The notes under the pieces: model-generated | Database searches by the model: none | Told to the model about the DNA's origin: nothing | What the model saw: the letters and a program-made list of their open reading frames with translations, nothing else | Assembly (NCBI GenBank): GCA_947623795.1 | Contig: CANQHS010000010.1 | Span: forward strand, 1 to 19,772 | DNA from: an uncultured Clostridia bacterium | GTDB lineage: Bacteria; Bacillota; Clostridia; Christensenellales; UBA1242 | DNA length: 19,772 bases | Reading direction: 5' to 3' | Made by a program: the position numbers and the translations under genes | Shown here: in pieces, positions 7,531 through 15,867 of the stretch | Layout of the letters: every line of letters starts with the position of its first letter | Numbering within the stretch: the stretch's first letter is position 1

Positions 7531-8239
7531 AAACATCATAATCCACTTTCAAACTGATTTGCAAATAATTATATTTGGTTATAACATAATCCAAATCGTT
7601 TTTCACATCACTAGGAAGATTATACCAAACATCGCGCTTGTATGTTTGCAATTCTTTCCTTAAGCCAATCAAATATGCATGCATACTGGAAACATATTCT
7701 TCTCCATATTTTTCCTTGTAAGGGCAAAAACAGCCTTGTCTTTTTAATTGATAAATCTCTTCTTTAGCTTCTTCAATAGTTTCTCTTAGCGATGCTGCAT
7801 AACTATCGTAATCATCGTATGTGTCAGGCTCTTTTCTGCCCGAAAAATCGCAGCCCTGCTTTTTAAGTTTTTCATATTTTCTCACATAGTCTTTAACCTT
7901 TAGGATATATTCAGTGTCAACATATCCACGCAAATGGTCCAATTCCCATTCAACATGACATAACACGCAATGGTTAAAAGTGCAATAAAACGGCTTGAAA
8001 CTTATTAAATCATCACAATAACTTTCTTTTATCATTTTAAAACTAAACAAATCCGAACTGCAACCTTGAGGGACTTCAATATCCTCAAAATATTTTTGTT
8101 GCAAACGCTCGCCATTCGCGATTGCAAAATCCACTTCGCAGCACTTAAACAATCTATCCAAATAAGTTTTATAATATTCCTTTAATGCGGTGTTAGATTC
8201 AGCATCGTAGTTATAATTATTAGATTTTCTAAAAAACAT
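7529..8239 (-). CDS. Cysteine-rich hypothetical protein with internal repeat (236 aa)
   Basis: No family recognised. The protein is soluble, charged and Tyr-rich, with ten cysteines (33, 34, 60, 75, 86, 91, 94, 130, 170, 172). C91 and C94 form a CxxC flanked by H90, H95 and H102, which could bind a metal. Two units about 40 residues apart each end a helix with LK(K/R)QGC (125-130 and 165-170), suggesting an internal duplication. The start is supported by GGAGGAG (8243-8249) before ATG 8239 and by a promoter whose start site lies almost on the SD. It ends on its own terminator. It may be a cytoplasmic metal- or redox-responsive protein, but that is only inference from composition. Confidence 0.75.
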   Translation of the reverse strand: MFFRKSNNYNYDAESNTALKEYYKTYLDRLFKCCEVDFAIANGERLQQKYFEDIEVPQGCSSDLFSFKMIKESYCDDLISFKPFYCTFNHCVLCHVEWELDHLRGYVDTEYILKVKDYVRKYEKLKKQGCDFSGRKEPDTYDDYDSYAASLRETIEEAKEEIYQLKRQGCFCPYKEKYGEEYVSSMHAYLIGLRKELQTYKRDVWYNLPSDVKNDLDYVITKYNYLQISLKVDYDV

Positions 8240-8255
8240 TCTCTCCTCCGCAAAT

Positions 8256-8283
8256 ATATTAACACAAAAAAAGAAAATGTCAA
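8256..8283 (-). promoter_or_regulatory. Sigma-A-like promoter
   Basis: On the minus strand TTGACA (8278-8283), 16 bases, TAATAT (8256-8261, 4 of 6 consensus). The predicted start near 8249 coincides with the GGAGGAG site, giving a leader of only about ten bases. Confidence 0.6.
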
Positions 8284-8286
8284 TAG

Positions 8287-8314
8287 CAAAAACACACTAA
8301 ATTTTTAGTGTGTT
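8287..8314 (-). terminator. Intrinsic terminator of the 147-aa membrane protein gene
   Basis: AACACACTAAA at 8291-8301 pairs with TTTAGTGTGTT at 8304-8314, an 11-base inverted repeat. On the minus strand it is followed by TTTTTG. It lies about 25 bases after the stop at 8340 and just upstream of the -35 box of the next minus-strand gene. Confidence 0.85.
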
Positions 8315-8339
8315 TACTAGCCAAACAAATATAGAATAA

Positions 8340-8783
8340 TTATTGTTTGCGTTCTTTAATTTTTTCTTCTGCGGTGGTGTGTTCAACCAAGCTTTCACCC
8401 ACGCACCAGGTTGCGATTGTGTAACCGGTTGTCATGAGGGAGATGATTGAAATTGAAATGAACAAATTGAAAAATTCTGTTGCCAAGCCGCCCACTCCAC
8501 TGTTTACGAAATAGAGAATGCAAGCCATGATGACAGCCAACACGCTCAAAACATAAACGATAAGGCCAGAGATTGCTTTTGCTTCGCCTGTGCTAGTGCA
8601 GATGATGTCAAAAATGACCGTTCCAGCCAACACGCCAACCCAGACAAAGTAAATTATTTTTGCCCAAAGTGCAACATCTTTGATTGCCAAAGCGTAGGCA
8701 AAGAACCCCGCACTTGCTAAGGCAAGTACTGCCAAAGTGTAGTAGACAATAATGGAAAGAATCTTTTTGCTATTAACGCTCAT
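8340..8783 (-). CDS. Four-helix integral membrane protein (147 aa)
   Basis: Four hydrophobic segments are visible at about residues 12-33, 40-62, 70-92 and 103-127, with a basic N-terminus (SVNSKK) and a charged tail (EHTTAEEKIKERKQ). No known family or catalytic motif is recognised. The start is clear: AAGGAGGA (8787-8794) lies just before ATG 8783. It is divergent from the Lys/Thr-rich gene at 8898 and has its own terminator. I could not place its promoter firmly; a TTGACA at 8814-8819 has no good -10 at the correct distance. The function is unknown. Confidence 0.75.
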   Translation of the reverse strand: MSVNSKKILSIIVYYTLAVLALASAGFFAYALAIKDVALWAKIIYFVWVGVLAGTVIFDIICTSTGEAKAISGLIVYVLSVLAVIMACILYFVNSGVGGLATEFFNLFISISIISLMTTGYTIATWCVGESLVEHTTAEEKIKERKQ

Positions 8784-8846
8784 ATGTCCTCCTTAAGCGT
8801 ATCTTTTCCGAAATGTCAAAAATTATGCAAAAGTTTTTTGTTTTGT

Positions 8847-8875
8847 TTGACAGAAAAATTTTTTTGTGCTATATT
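8847..8875 (+). promoter_or_regulatory. Sigma-A promoter with extended -10
   Basis: TTGACA (8847-8852), 17 bases, TATATT (8870-8875) with TG at 8867-8868. The predicted start near 8882 gives a leader of about 16 bases containing AGGGGG before ATG 8898. Confidence 0.85.
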
Positions 8876-8897
8876 AAAGTTATCAATAGGGGGAAAT

Positions 8898-9212
8898 ATG
8901 CCAAGAACCAAAAAAGAAAAAACGGTTGAACCTAAGCAAACAACCACCAAAACAAAAACTGTGAAAACAACAAAAACAACAAAAACTGTGAAACCCGCAA
9001 GCGTAAAAAAAGTTAAATCTAATGAGACTCCAAAAACAGACGATAAAATGGAAGCTGTTTTGCAAATTATTGCCAATTTGAAAACTGAAAATTTGCGTTT
9101 GGCTGAATGGTTGCAAAATAGAAAATTGAACAAAAAAGAAAAATCCAAGATTGAAGAAAATATTGCATTTAACGAAAATGCAATCAAACATTTTAATGAA
9201 TTGATAAAATAA
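8898..9212 (+). CDS. Small basic Lys/Thr-rich protein with C-terminal coiled coil (104 aa)
   Basis: The first half (about residues 4-42) is low-complexity Lys, Thr, Val and Pro with repeated KTT/KTV units, like the basic tails of histone-like or nucleic-acid-binding proteins. The second half (about 50-104) is an amphipathic helical hairpin, EAVLQIIANLKTENLRLAEW then a basic turn and a second helix, likely to dimerise. No family is recognised. The frame is open back to 8784, but the promoter at 8847-8875 and the AGGGGG site fix ATG 8898 as the start. It is a single-gene unit convergent with the Ca2+ ATPase. A nucleoid- or RNA-binding role is possible from composition only. Confidence 0.75.
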   Translation: MPRTKKEKTVEPKQTTTKTKTVKTTKTTKTVKPASVKKVKSNETPKTDDKMEAVLQIIANLKTENLRLAEWLQNRKLNKKEKSKIEENIAFNENAIKHFNELIK

Positions 9213-9234
9213 AGCACCTAAATTGGTGCTTTTT
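9211..9234. terminator. Bidirectional terminator containing the ATPase stop codon
   Basis: AAAGCACC (9211-9218), loop TAAATT, GGTGCTTT (9225-9232), then T-rich sequence. The TAG stop of the minus-strand ATPase (9218-9220) lies within the hairpin and the plus-strand TAA touches its left edge. Confidence 0.9.
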
Positions 9235-11851
9235 GTTTTTTCTTTACTTTTGGCTTAGGATATTTCTTGTTTTCTTTCGATAGAATTGCCTTAAATAGTT
9301 CGCAAGTTGGAATGATTATAATCGAAGCGATAATAACAATGAGCCATTGCGAAAAATTTAAAAATTCAAGTCCAAAAAGTTGATACATAAATGGCACACA
9401 CGCCACTAACAAATTGACAACTAGCGTGATTATAAAACAGATGTTAAATGTTTTGTTGTCGAACAAATTTTTTTCAAAAATGCTATTGTTAGTTTTGCAA
9501 TTTATGCTGTGCAGCAGTTGCATGAAAATTATTGTGAAGAACACCATCGTGCTTGCAACGGCTGGCGAATAGCACAACGCACCAACTAAAAACACAATCA
9601 TAACAATTAATGTCTGCAAAATTGATTGATAAATTATTGCAACGCCAACTTTCCCGCCAAACAGTCCCGCACTGCTGTTGCGCGGCGGAGATTGCATGAC
9701 TTCTTTTTCAACTTTTTCCATGCCAAGCGCAAATGCGGGCAGACTGTCTGTCACCAAATTTATGAACAGCATCTGTGCGGGCAGCAAGAATGTGAATTTT
9801 GGAAAGAACACAAGCGCAAGCAGCATGCCAAACACTTCAACGCAGTTTGTGGAAATCAAAAATTGCAATGCTTTTTGGATGTTGCTATAAACTTTTCGCC
9901 CTTCTTCCACTGCAACAACAATAGATGCGAAATTGTCATCTGTGACCACCATATCTGCCACATTTTTAACTACATCTGTGCCAGATTTGCCCATGCCAAC
10001 GCCAATGTCTGCAATCTTCAAACTTGGCGCATCGTTAACTCCATCGCCCGTCATGGCGACAATCTTTTTAAGGCTCTTATACGCCCTAACAATTCTAACT
10101 TTATGCTCTGGGCTAACGCGTGCATAGACAGTAAAATTGTTGCAAATCTTGTTGAGTTCGTTGTCGCTCAATTTGTCAAGTTCGTCGCCCGTTATAACTT
10201 CTTTTTCGCTTTTTGCGATGCCTAAATCAATGGCAATTGCGAGTGCAGTTTTTTTGTGGTCACCCGTGATCATCACAGGCTTTAGCCCCGCTTCAAAACA
10301 CTTTTTTATGCTTTGCTTTACTTCCGGACGAGGGCTATCCATCATGCCCGCTAGGCCTAAAAACACCATGTCTTGCTCTAGGTCAGCATCCGGACTATAA
10401 ACATCAAATTCTTTATAGCAAAATCCCATAACGCGCAAGGCTTTTGAGGTCATTTCGTCATTAATTTTTTGAATTTCTGCCCGCATTTCATCGTTTAAAA
10501 GTAGAATTTCATTATTTTTTTTAATATATTTACACTTTTTTAATATTATTTCGGGTGCGCCCTTTGTATAGCTTTTAATTCCGTTGTCGTTTAAAATCAC
10601 GGTCATCATTTTTCGTGCGCTCGAAAATGGAATTTCGTGAATAATCTTATGCTTTATCTCGCTAGCATAAGGTTTGGAATATTCGAAAAGCGCTAGTTCG
10701 GTTGGCTCGCCAACAAGTTTGTTTTTCTCTGTTTTGGTGTTGTTGCAAAGTGTCATGCAGTTGCACATTTTTAAAAATGTGTCGCCCTCAGATTTATCAT
10801 AGCAATCGTCCAAATATGTGCTCACCACTTGCATTTTATTTAATGTCAACGTGCCGGTTTTGTCCGAACAAATGATTTCACAACTGCCCAAAGTTTCCAC
10901 CGCATGCAGATGTTTTATTATGCACTTTCGTTTGGCAAGTTGTTGAACTCCTAGTGCCAAAATTAAGGTTATAACAGCTGGTAGGCTTTCTGGAATTGCG
11001 GCAACAGCGAGGGCAACAGATGTCATAATTGCGTCCTTAACCCCGTTGTGCGAGCAAAGTTCAATTATAAATATAATTGCACAAACGCCAAGCACTGCCC
11101 AAGTTAGTGTCTTTCCAATTTTGTCAATAGATTTTTGAAGCGGAGTCGTTTGCTTTTCCGCATTGAACAAAATGTTTGCAATTTTGCCAAGCTCGGTGTC
11201 CTTTCCCGTTGTGACAACCACGCCGGTTGCCTTTCCGCTGACCACCATGCTGCCCGAATATGCCATGTTTTTTCTTTCGGCTAGCGCAGTGTTTTTGTTG
11301 AGAATTAAATCCGCATTTTTTTCAACTGCCATGCTTTCGCCCGTAAGGCTGCTTTCGTCAACAGAAAAATTGTTCGTTTCAATGAGTCGGATGTCCGCCA
11401 TGACCATATTGCCTGCTTCAAGCAAGACCACATCGCCAGGAACGAGCATCGTGCTATCCAAATTCAATGTGACGCCCGAGCGAATAACTTTCACATTCGT
11501 CTTGCTATTTTTTTGCAAATCGTTTATGCACGCTTGCGCCTTGTTCTCCTGAAACACGCCAATGAGCGCATTCATAATCACGATAAAGAATATAACAAAT
11601 CCTTCAAAAAGGTCGGTGTATTCCTTATTTAATATAGCAAGCGTTATCGACACGACGGCGGAAACGAGCAAGATGCCAACCATAATGTTTAAAAATTGTT
11701 TCAAAAAACACACAATAAACGATTGTTTTTTCGCTTTTTTAAGTTCGTTTGTGCCGAACTTTTTTTGCCTTAATTCCGCCTCTTTGGGGCTCAAGCCATT
11801 AAGTGAACTATCTAGCTTGTCCAAGGCTTGCTTTGTGTTTAAATTATGCAT
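9218..11851 (-). CDS. Ca2+-type P-type ATPase (877 aa)
   Basis: A full-length P-type cation pump of the SERCA/PMR1-like type II class, which exports Ca2+ across the membrane using ATP. Seen in order: actuator TGES (170-173), PESLP in M4 (287-291), phosphorylated Asp in DKTGTLT (D330), KGAPE (430-434), TGDH (529-532), TGDGVNDAP (601-609), and in M5/M6 N669, E672, N698 and D702. These match SERCA site II residues (E309, N768, E771, N796, D800), with PEGLP changed to PESLP. A cation-ATPase N-domain precedes M1 and a Lys-rich tail closes the protein. The start at ATG 11851 has no SD, and a TATAAT lies only ten bases upstream. It is divergent from the Rel gene. Ca2+ is inferred from the residues; Mn2+ is possible. 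Confidence 0.93.
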   Translation of the reverse strand: MHNLNTKQALDKLDSSLNGLSPKEAELRQKKFGTNELKKAKKQSFIVCFLKQFLNIMVGILLVSAVVSITLAILNKEYTDLFEGFVIFFIVIMNALIGVFQENKAQACINDLQKNSKTNVKVIRSGVTLNLDSTMLVPGDVVLLEAGNMVMADIRLIETNNFSVDESSLTGESMAVEKNADLILNKNTALAERKNMAYSGSMVVSGKATGVVVTTGKDTELGKIANILFNAEKQTTPLQKSIDKIGKTLTWAVLGVCAIIFIIELCSHNGVKDAIMTSVALAVAAIPESLPAVITLILALGVQQLAKRKCIIKHLHAVETLGSCEIICSDKTGTLTLNKMQVVSTYLDDCYDKSEGDTFLKMCNCMTLCNNTKTEKNKLVGEPTELALFEYSKPYASEIKHKIIHEIPFSSARKMMTVILNDNGIKSYTKGAPEIILKKCKYIKKNNEILLLNDEMRAEIQKINDEMTSKALRVMGFCYKEFDVYSPDADLEQDMVFLGLAGMMDSPRPEVKQSIKKCFEAGLKPVMITGDHKKTALAIAIDLGIAKSEKEVITGDELDKLSDNELNKICNNFTVYARVSPEHKVRIVRAYKSLKKIVAMTGDGVNDAPSLKIADIGVGMGKSGTDVVKNVADMVVTDDNFASIVVAVEEGRKVYSNIQKALQFLISTNCVEVFGMLLALVFFPKFTFLLPAQMLFINLVTDSLPAFALGMEKVEKEVMQSPPRNSSAGLFGGKVGVAIIYQSILQTLIVMIVFLVGALCYSPAVASTMVFFTIIFMQLLHSINCKTNNSIFEKNLFDNKTFNICFIITLVVNLLVACVPFMYQLFGLEFLNFSQWLIVIIASIIIIPTCELFKAILSKENKKYPKPKVKKKQKAPI

Positions 11852-11861
11852 AAACTAATTT

Positions 11862-11867
11862 ATTATA
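11862..11867 (-). promoter_or_regulatory. -10 box of the ATPase gene
   Basis: Minus-strand TATAAT ten bases before ATG 11851, so a leader of about four bases and no SD. I see no good -35 hexamer at 16-18 bases, so the promoter is only half supported. Confidence 0.5.
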
Positions 11868-11907
11868 AAATTTAACAAAATAGAACATTTAAACTTTGGC
11901 AAAACAT

Positions 11908-11936
11908 TTGAAAAAACAAAAATCTTATGCTATAAT
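11908..11936 (+). promoter_or_regulatory. Sigma-A promoter with extended -10, near-leaderless
   Basis: TTGAAA (11908-11913), 17 bases, TATAAT (11931-11936) with TG at 11928-11929. ATG 11945 follows after eight bases, so the leader is about two bases and no SD can exist. CTTTGGCAA (11894-11902) lies just upstream of the -35 box, resembling a site at the same place before the 16486 operon. Confidence 0.8.
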
Positions 11937-11944
11937 TTAATTGT

Positions 11945-13789
11945 ATGGACGAACGAATTAAAGAAAAAATTTCAAACTTAAACGAACGCCAAAAGAAAAA
12001 AGTTGGCGATTTTATATCTATAATCGACGATATCGGGCTAGACGAGGAATATAAAGATGCGGGACTAATTTATTTTGCCCTAAAATCCAACATGACAAAA
12101 TTGGACGAAGTAAAAAATAATTATAGCGAAAAGATTAATTCCCTAGTTAAAACGCTTCAAAAATTGGACAAAGTGAACTATTCTCAACAAGATGCCGAGG
12201 CGGAAAACATAAGGCGAATGTTTTTTGCAATCACAAAAGATATTCGCATAATAATTTTAAAAATTGCAATTGTAGTTGCCGAAATGCGTAACGTAAATTT
12301 GGATGATGAAAATCTTTCCACTTTCACAAACACAGTTTTAACGCTCTATGCTCCGCTTGCGGCAAGGCTAGGATTATCCACTTATAAAACCGAACTCGAA
12401 GAAACCGCTTTCCAGCTATCCAATCCCGAACTTTTTGAAAGCATTCAGCAAGATGTGGACAAACGCTATCATAAGCGCGAACCGATTGTGAAGGAGCTCA
12501 CAACCTTGGTTGAAAATTGCATGAAAGAACTCCAAATTTCAGGCAGAGTTTTTGGCAGGAAAAAACACATTTATAGCATATACAAAAAACTTAAATCCCA
12601 CTCTATGGATAATATCTATGACCTTGTTGCTGTGCGGGCAATTGTGAACACGGTTGCCGAGTGTTATGCCTTGCTTGGCAGATTGCATAGCGTGCTTCCG
12701 CCAATGGAAAATAGATTTAAGGACTATATTGCGATTCCAAAGCCAAACGGATATCAATCGCTCCACACAACTGTCATCTTCAAAAATCTTCCGGTCGAAA
12801 TCCAAATTAGGACAGACGAAATGAACAAATATGCTGAATATGGTGTGGCGGCACATTGGATTTATAAGGAAAAACGAAAACAAGACGGGTTGGACGCAAA
12901 TCTTGGCTATATCCGTCTTATGATGGAAACGGAAAATGTGAGTGTGGAAGAACTTGCTTCCTCTCTAAGCGAGGATATTTATGGCAACGATATCTTTGTT
13001 CAAACTCCAATGGGCAAAGTAATTTATCTTCCGTCCGGCTCAACTCCAATCGACTTTGCATACAAAATTCATAGCGAAGTCGGCAATAGGTGCGTTGGAG
13101 CAAAAGTTAATGGCAAAATTGTTCCAACAAACTCACAACTCAACAATGGCGATGTTGTTGAAATTTTAACAAATCCAAATTCAAAAGGTCCATCGCGGGA
13201 TTGGCTCAAATTTTGTAAAACTAGCGAAGCGAAATCCAACATAAATTCGTTCTTCAAAAAGAACATGAAAGAAGAAAATATTCATCTAGGCAAAACTATG
13301 CTTGAAAACACGATAAAGGAAAATGGCTATTCAGCAACAAAACTACTAAGCAAGCAAAATTTGGATGAACTACTACGCCAATACAACATGCAAGAAAACG
13401 AGTTTTATGCAAATCTTGGCACGAACGCAATTCCAGTTAAAACGGTTGCAAACAAACTCAAAAACATATATCAAAAGCAGATAAAGCAAGCAAACGAGAG
13501 CGAAAGCGAGCAAAAACGAGTTCAATTCTCAACCCCGCTTGAAAAGCAAGTTAAAGTGAAGGGCTTGAACAACATATTGATTAAATTCGCAAATTGTTGC
13601 CACCCTATGTATGGGGACGAAATTGTAGGCTTTGTTTCAGCGGGAAGGGGGATTATAATCCACCGAAGCATTTGCCCAAACATAAGTTTTTATAACGAAG
13701 ATAGAATCATCGATGTCGATTGGTCAGAAACAGAAAAGCCAGAAAAGAAAACAAAAAAGACAAGAAATCAAAAAAATGAGGCTATTTAG
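11945..13789 (+). CDS. rel: Rel/RelA-family (p)ppGpp synthetase, HD-degenerate and ACT-less (614 aa)
   Basis: A long RelA/SpoT homologue that makes the alarmone (p)ppGpp. The synthetase domain looks intact: GRKKHIYSIYKK (204-215), IYD with D226, RFKD (257-260), GYQSLH with Y270, VEIQIRT with E285 and AEYGVAAHW. A typical TGS domain (about 349-410) and the CCHP-type zinc-finger region (C551, C552, H553, C577) follow. The N-terminal hydrolase part is eroded: about 60 residues replace the usual 100, the HP, HD and ED metal motifs are absent, and the RLHNMRT motif reads VVAEMRN. The C-terminal ACT domain is missing; the protein ends in a Lys-rich tail and a terminator. So it is probably synthesis-only despite the RFKD motif usual in bifunctional enzymes. 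The start follows a near-leaderless promoter. Confidence 0.92.
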   Translation: MDERIKEKISNLNERQKKKVGDFISIIDDIGLDEEYKDAGLIYFALKSNMTKLDEVKNNYSEKINSLVKTLQKLDKVNYSQQDAEAENIRRMFFAITKDIRIIILKIAIVVAEMRNVNLDDENLSTFTNTVLTLYAPLAARLGLSTYKTELEETAFQLSNPELFESIQQDVDKRYHKREPIVKELTTLVENCMKELQISGRVFGRKKHIYSIYKKLKSHSMDNIYDLVAVRAIVNTVAECYALLGRLHSVLPPMENRFKDYIAIPKPNGYQSLHTTVIFKNLPVEIQIRTDEMNKYAEYGVAAHWIYKEKRKQDGLDANLGYIRLMMETENVSVEELASSLSEDIYGNDIFVQTPMGKVIYLPSGSTPIDFAYKIHSEVGNRCVGAKVNGKIVPTNSQLNNGDVVEILTNPNSKGPSRDWLKFCKTSEAKSNINSFFKKNMKEENIHLGKTMLENTIKENGYSATKLLSKQNLDELLRQYNMQENEFYANLGTNAIPVKTVANKLKNIYQKQIKQANESESEQKRVQFSTPLEKQVKVKGLNNILIKFANCCHPMYGDEIVGFVSAGRGIIIHRSICPNISFYNEDRIIDVDWSETEKPEKKTKKTRNQKNEAI

Positions 13790-13798
13790 CCTCTTTTT
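13771..13798. terminator. Bidirectional terminator holding both convergent stop codons
   Basis: A-run (13771-13776), GAGGCTA (13778-13784), TAGCCTC (13787-13793), then T-run. The Rel TAG (13787-13789) and the minus-strand acyltransferase TAG (13782-13784) are both within the stem, so the two coding regions overlap by eight bases. Confidence 0.9.
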
Positions 13799-14720
13799 CA
13801 TATATCGAATATGTGGATTTATCATAGCCGTAAAAGTCGCACACAGTGTCATTATAATATTTTTGACATTCGCCTAGCATATATTCGGCAATTTCTCTCG
13901 TGCTGGCAGTAAGCGCGGGCGCGCTATCTTTTGAAACATTTTGTGTTTCATTAAACTTATTCTCATTGGTTGGCAGAATTGGATATATAGGTTTGCCAAT
14001 CATGATTGTGACCGTCTTTTTGTGCCTAAAAAATTCAAATTTGCTCTTGTTCCTAAATAATATCACGATAGGCACGACGGGCACATTATTTTCCGCCGCA
14101 ATCTTAAATGCGCCAATTTTTAGCGGACGGCTTTTTTCATATCTGAACCAAAGCGCGGATTCGGCATACATATGCACAAAGCCGCCGTTCTCCAAGATTT
14201 TTGCAATTGTCTTGTTCAAATTTTTGCTTGCCCCAAGCGAGGACGAAAGCGGCAAAACTCCGCTCGCTTTAAATAGATATCCAGTGAAGCCCTTTTTCAT
14301 ATTGTGATTGGCGGCAACAACATAAAAATTGCGTTTTCTAACCGCTTGCATATTCATCAAGATGTCCATAAAATGAACATGGTTGCTTATTGTTATTGCT
14401 GATTTAAGGCCTTTTAGATTTTTTCTGCCCTTAATTTTGATGTTGAAAGCCACTTTGTTTACAACCGGGCCAAAAATAGAAAGGATTGATTTAACGACCG
14501 CCCGCGTGAGTTTATAGATTACATTCCGTGGGCGATACACATAATTTTCGTCAATCTCTTTCATGTTATTGGTGTTAATTTTGGTGGTGTGAACATCAAA
14601 TTTGCCCTCTTTTGCCAGGTCCGCCAAAATCGCTTTATATTCTTCAGAATTAGGATTAAGGCTCATGGCGCGCTCATCAAATTTGATATTCTCCTTATCT
14701 AGTTTCTCCTTTTGTAACAT
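13782..14720 (-). CDS. PlsC-like acyltransferase, variant active site (312 aa)
   Basis: A 1-acylglycerol-3-phosphate O-acyltransferase-type enzyme, acylating a lipid or glycolipid at the inner membrane face. It has NHVHFMD (HX4D, H114 and D119), a substrate block MYAESALWFRYEKSRPLK (E187) where PlsC usually has PEGTRS, and VPVVPIVI (213-220). About 95 N-terminal residues precede the catalytic domain and include KEGKFDV and IDENYVY, shared with the acyltransferase at 19189 and, for the second motif, with the one at 16486. It overlaps the GT28 gene by 26 bases, with AAGGA before ATG 14720, so the two are co-translated. The true acceptor is unknown; the GT partner suggests a glycolipid. Confidence 0.85.
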   Translation of the reverse strand: MLQKEKLDKENIKFDERAMSLNPNSEEYKAILADLAKEGKFDVHTTKINTNNMKEIDENYVYRPRNVIYKLTRAVVKSILSIFGPVVNKVAFNIKIKGRKNLKGLKSAITISNHVHFMDILMNMQAVRKRNFYVVAANHNMKKGFTGYLFKASGVLPLSSSLGASKNLNKTIAKILENGGFVHMYAESALWFRYEKSRPLKIGAFKIAAENNVPVVPIVILFRNKSKFEFFRHKKTVTIMIGKPIYPILPTNENKFNETQNVSKDSAPALTASTREIAEYMLGECQKYYNDTVCDFYGYDKSTYSIYEKEAK

Positions 14721-15867
14721 TTGCTTCCTTAATAATTAATTTTGCAACGTCAATCGCTCCATTTTTTGTCTTGTCGAGTTTTTTGCAATTTTCTCTATAT
14801 TCGTCCAACAAGTGTGGATTTTTGATATATTCTTCAACCTGCTTTTTCAACTTTTTGATGTTATAAATTGCTGTTCCGCACTTTAATGTGTCCACAAACA
14901 ATTTAGCGCTCGCCTTTTCGATTGGGTGTGCATAATAGTCCACTAGGATTGGTGTTTCCATAAACACACTATCCAACATGGCGTTTGGCCCCGCTTTTGT
15001 TATGAACAAATCGCTTGCGCAATATAGTTCGTGGATATCGGTTGTGAATCCTTGTGTGATGAGCGTTATGTTTGGCTTTGTGGTATTTTCCAATGCCTTA
15101 AATTTGTCGAAAACTTGCTGATTTTTCCCAGCAAGCATAATTATTGTGATTGGCAAATCAGTTTTCAAAAGAGCCTCGCAAACTTTGCTCGACTTTGCGC
15201 TTGCATATGCCCCATCGGCAATAATAACGCACAATTTGTTTTTATCAATGCCATATTTTTCTCTATAAAAAGCCTTGTCCACCTTCGCGTTTATAATTTC
15301 ATTGCGGGCGGTGAAATAAACCTCACTAACTTTGTCCTTCTTAAACTTTCTTCGCTTAATTGCTTCGTTGTAGGCATTTATGTTGTTAACAACAAAATAT
15401 CCGTCTCTCCTGTCCCACCATGGGTGAGTGTTGTTGTCCGGATTGTAGGTCACAAGTTCGCAATTTTGATTGTAGCGCTTCTTATATTCGACTCCGCAAA
15501 GCGTCATAAAATAGTGCGTGCTGACAATCACGTCGGGCTTAAATTTGTCTATCGCTTTTAGTGTGTGCAAAAGTGCTTTCCTAAAAATGACATGGTGCAC
15601 CCACACCATAAAAGGTGGGCCGCCCATAAACTCCAAAAAACCAAAAACGAAAGCTCCAAAGCCGCGAATGCTATTCGTATTTTTAGTTTGCTTAATGATA
15701 AAATTATTGAACCATTTCATGGTTGGGTCGTTGCCCTCTTGCATGACGTAACTGTCAATCAAATTGAGGCTGCCATCATTCATTTTCTTTAGTGCATCGC
15801 TTATTGCTTTGATTGAAGTTATATGCCCGTTTCCAGACTCCATATATGTAAGCAATATATTTTTCAT
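14695..15867 (-). CDS. GT28-type glycolipid glycosyltransferase (MGDG synthase/UgtP-like, 390 aa)
   Basis: The protein fits family GT28 enzymes that transfer glucose or galactose from a UDP-sugar to diacylglycerol at the membrane. The N-terminal domain opens with YMESGNGHITSIKAI (8-22), the Gly-rich acceptor-site loop, and contains the DVIVSTHYF strand (112-120). The C-terminal domain has LITQGFTTDIHELYCASD (269-286) and ITKAGPNAMLDS (289-300), the nucleotide-sugar binding region. Length is usual for the family. The start ATG 15867 has no SD and follows a TATAAT by six bases, so it is a likely leaderless first gene of a two-gene operon with the acyltransferase. Sugar and linkage cannot be read from the sequence. 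Confidence 0.88.
   Translation of the reverse strand: MKNILLTYMESGNGHITSIKAISDALKKMNDGSLNLIDSYVMQEGNDPTMKWFNNFIIKQTKNTNSIRGFGAFVFGFLEFMGGPPFMVWVHHVIFRKALLHTLKAIDKFKPDVIVSTHYFMTLCGVEYKKRYNQNCELVTYNPDNNTHPWWDRRDGYFVVNNINAYNEAIKRRKFKKDKVSEVYFTARNEIINAKVDKAFYREKYGIDKNKLCVIIADGAYASAKSSKVCEALLKTDLPITIIMLAGKNQQVFDKFKALENTTKPNITLITQGFTTDIHELYCASDLFITKAGPNAMLDSVFMETPILVDYYAHPIEKASAKLFVDTLKCGTAIYNIKKLKKQVEEYIKNPHLLDEYRENCKKLDKTKNGAIDVAKLIIKEANVTKGETR

Noticed and set aside
9626..10225. A 199-codon open frame on the plus strand.
   Set aside because: It is antisense to the ATPase catalytic region; no ribosome site or promoter, and the Cys/His/Asn-rich composition is that of an antisense frame.
13600..13800. 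A frameshift or sequencing error as the cause of the missing Rel ACT domain.
   Set aside because: The coding frame ends in a Lys-rich tail, directly at a clean bidirectional terminator, and the next DNA codes for a convergent acyltransferase, so no ACT remnant is left.
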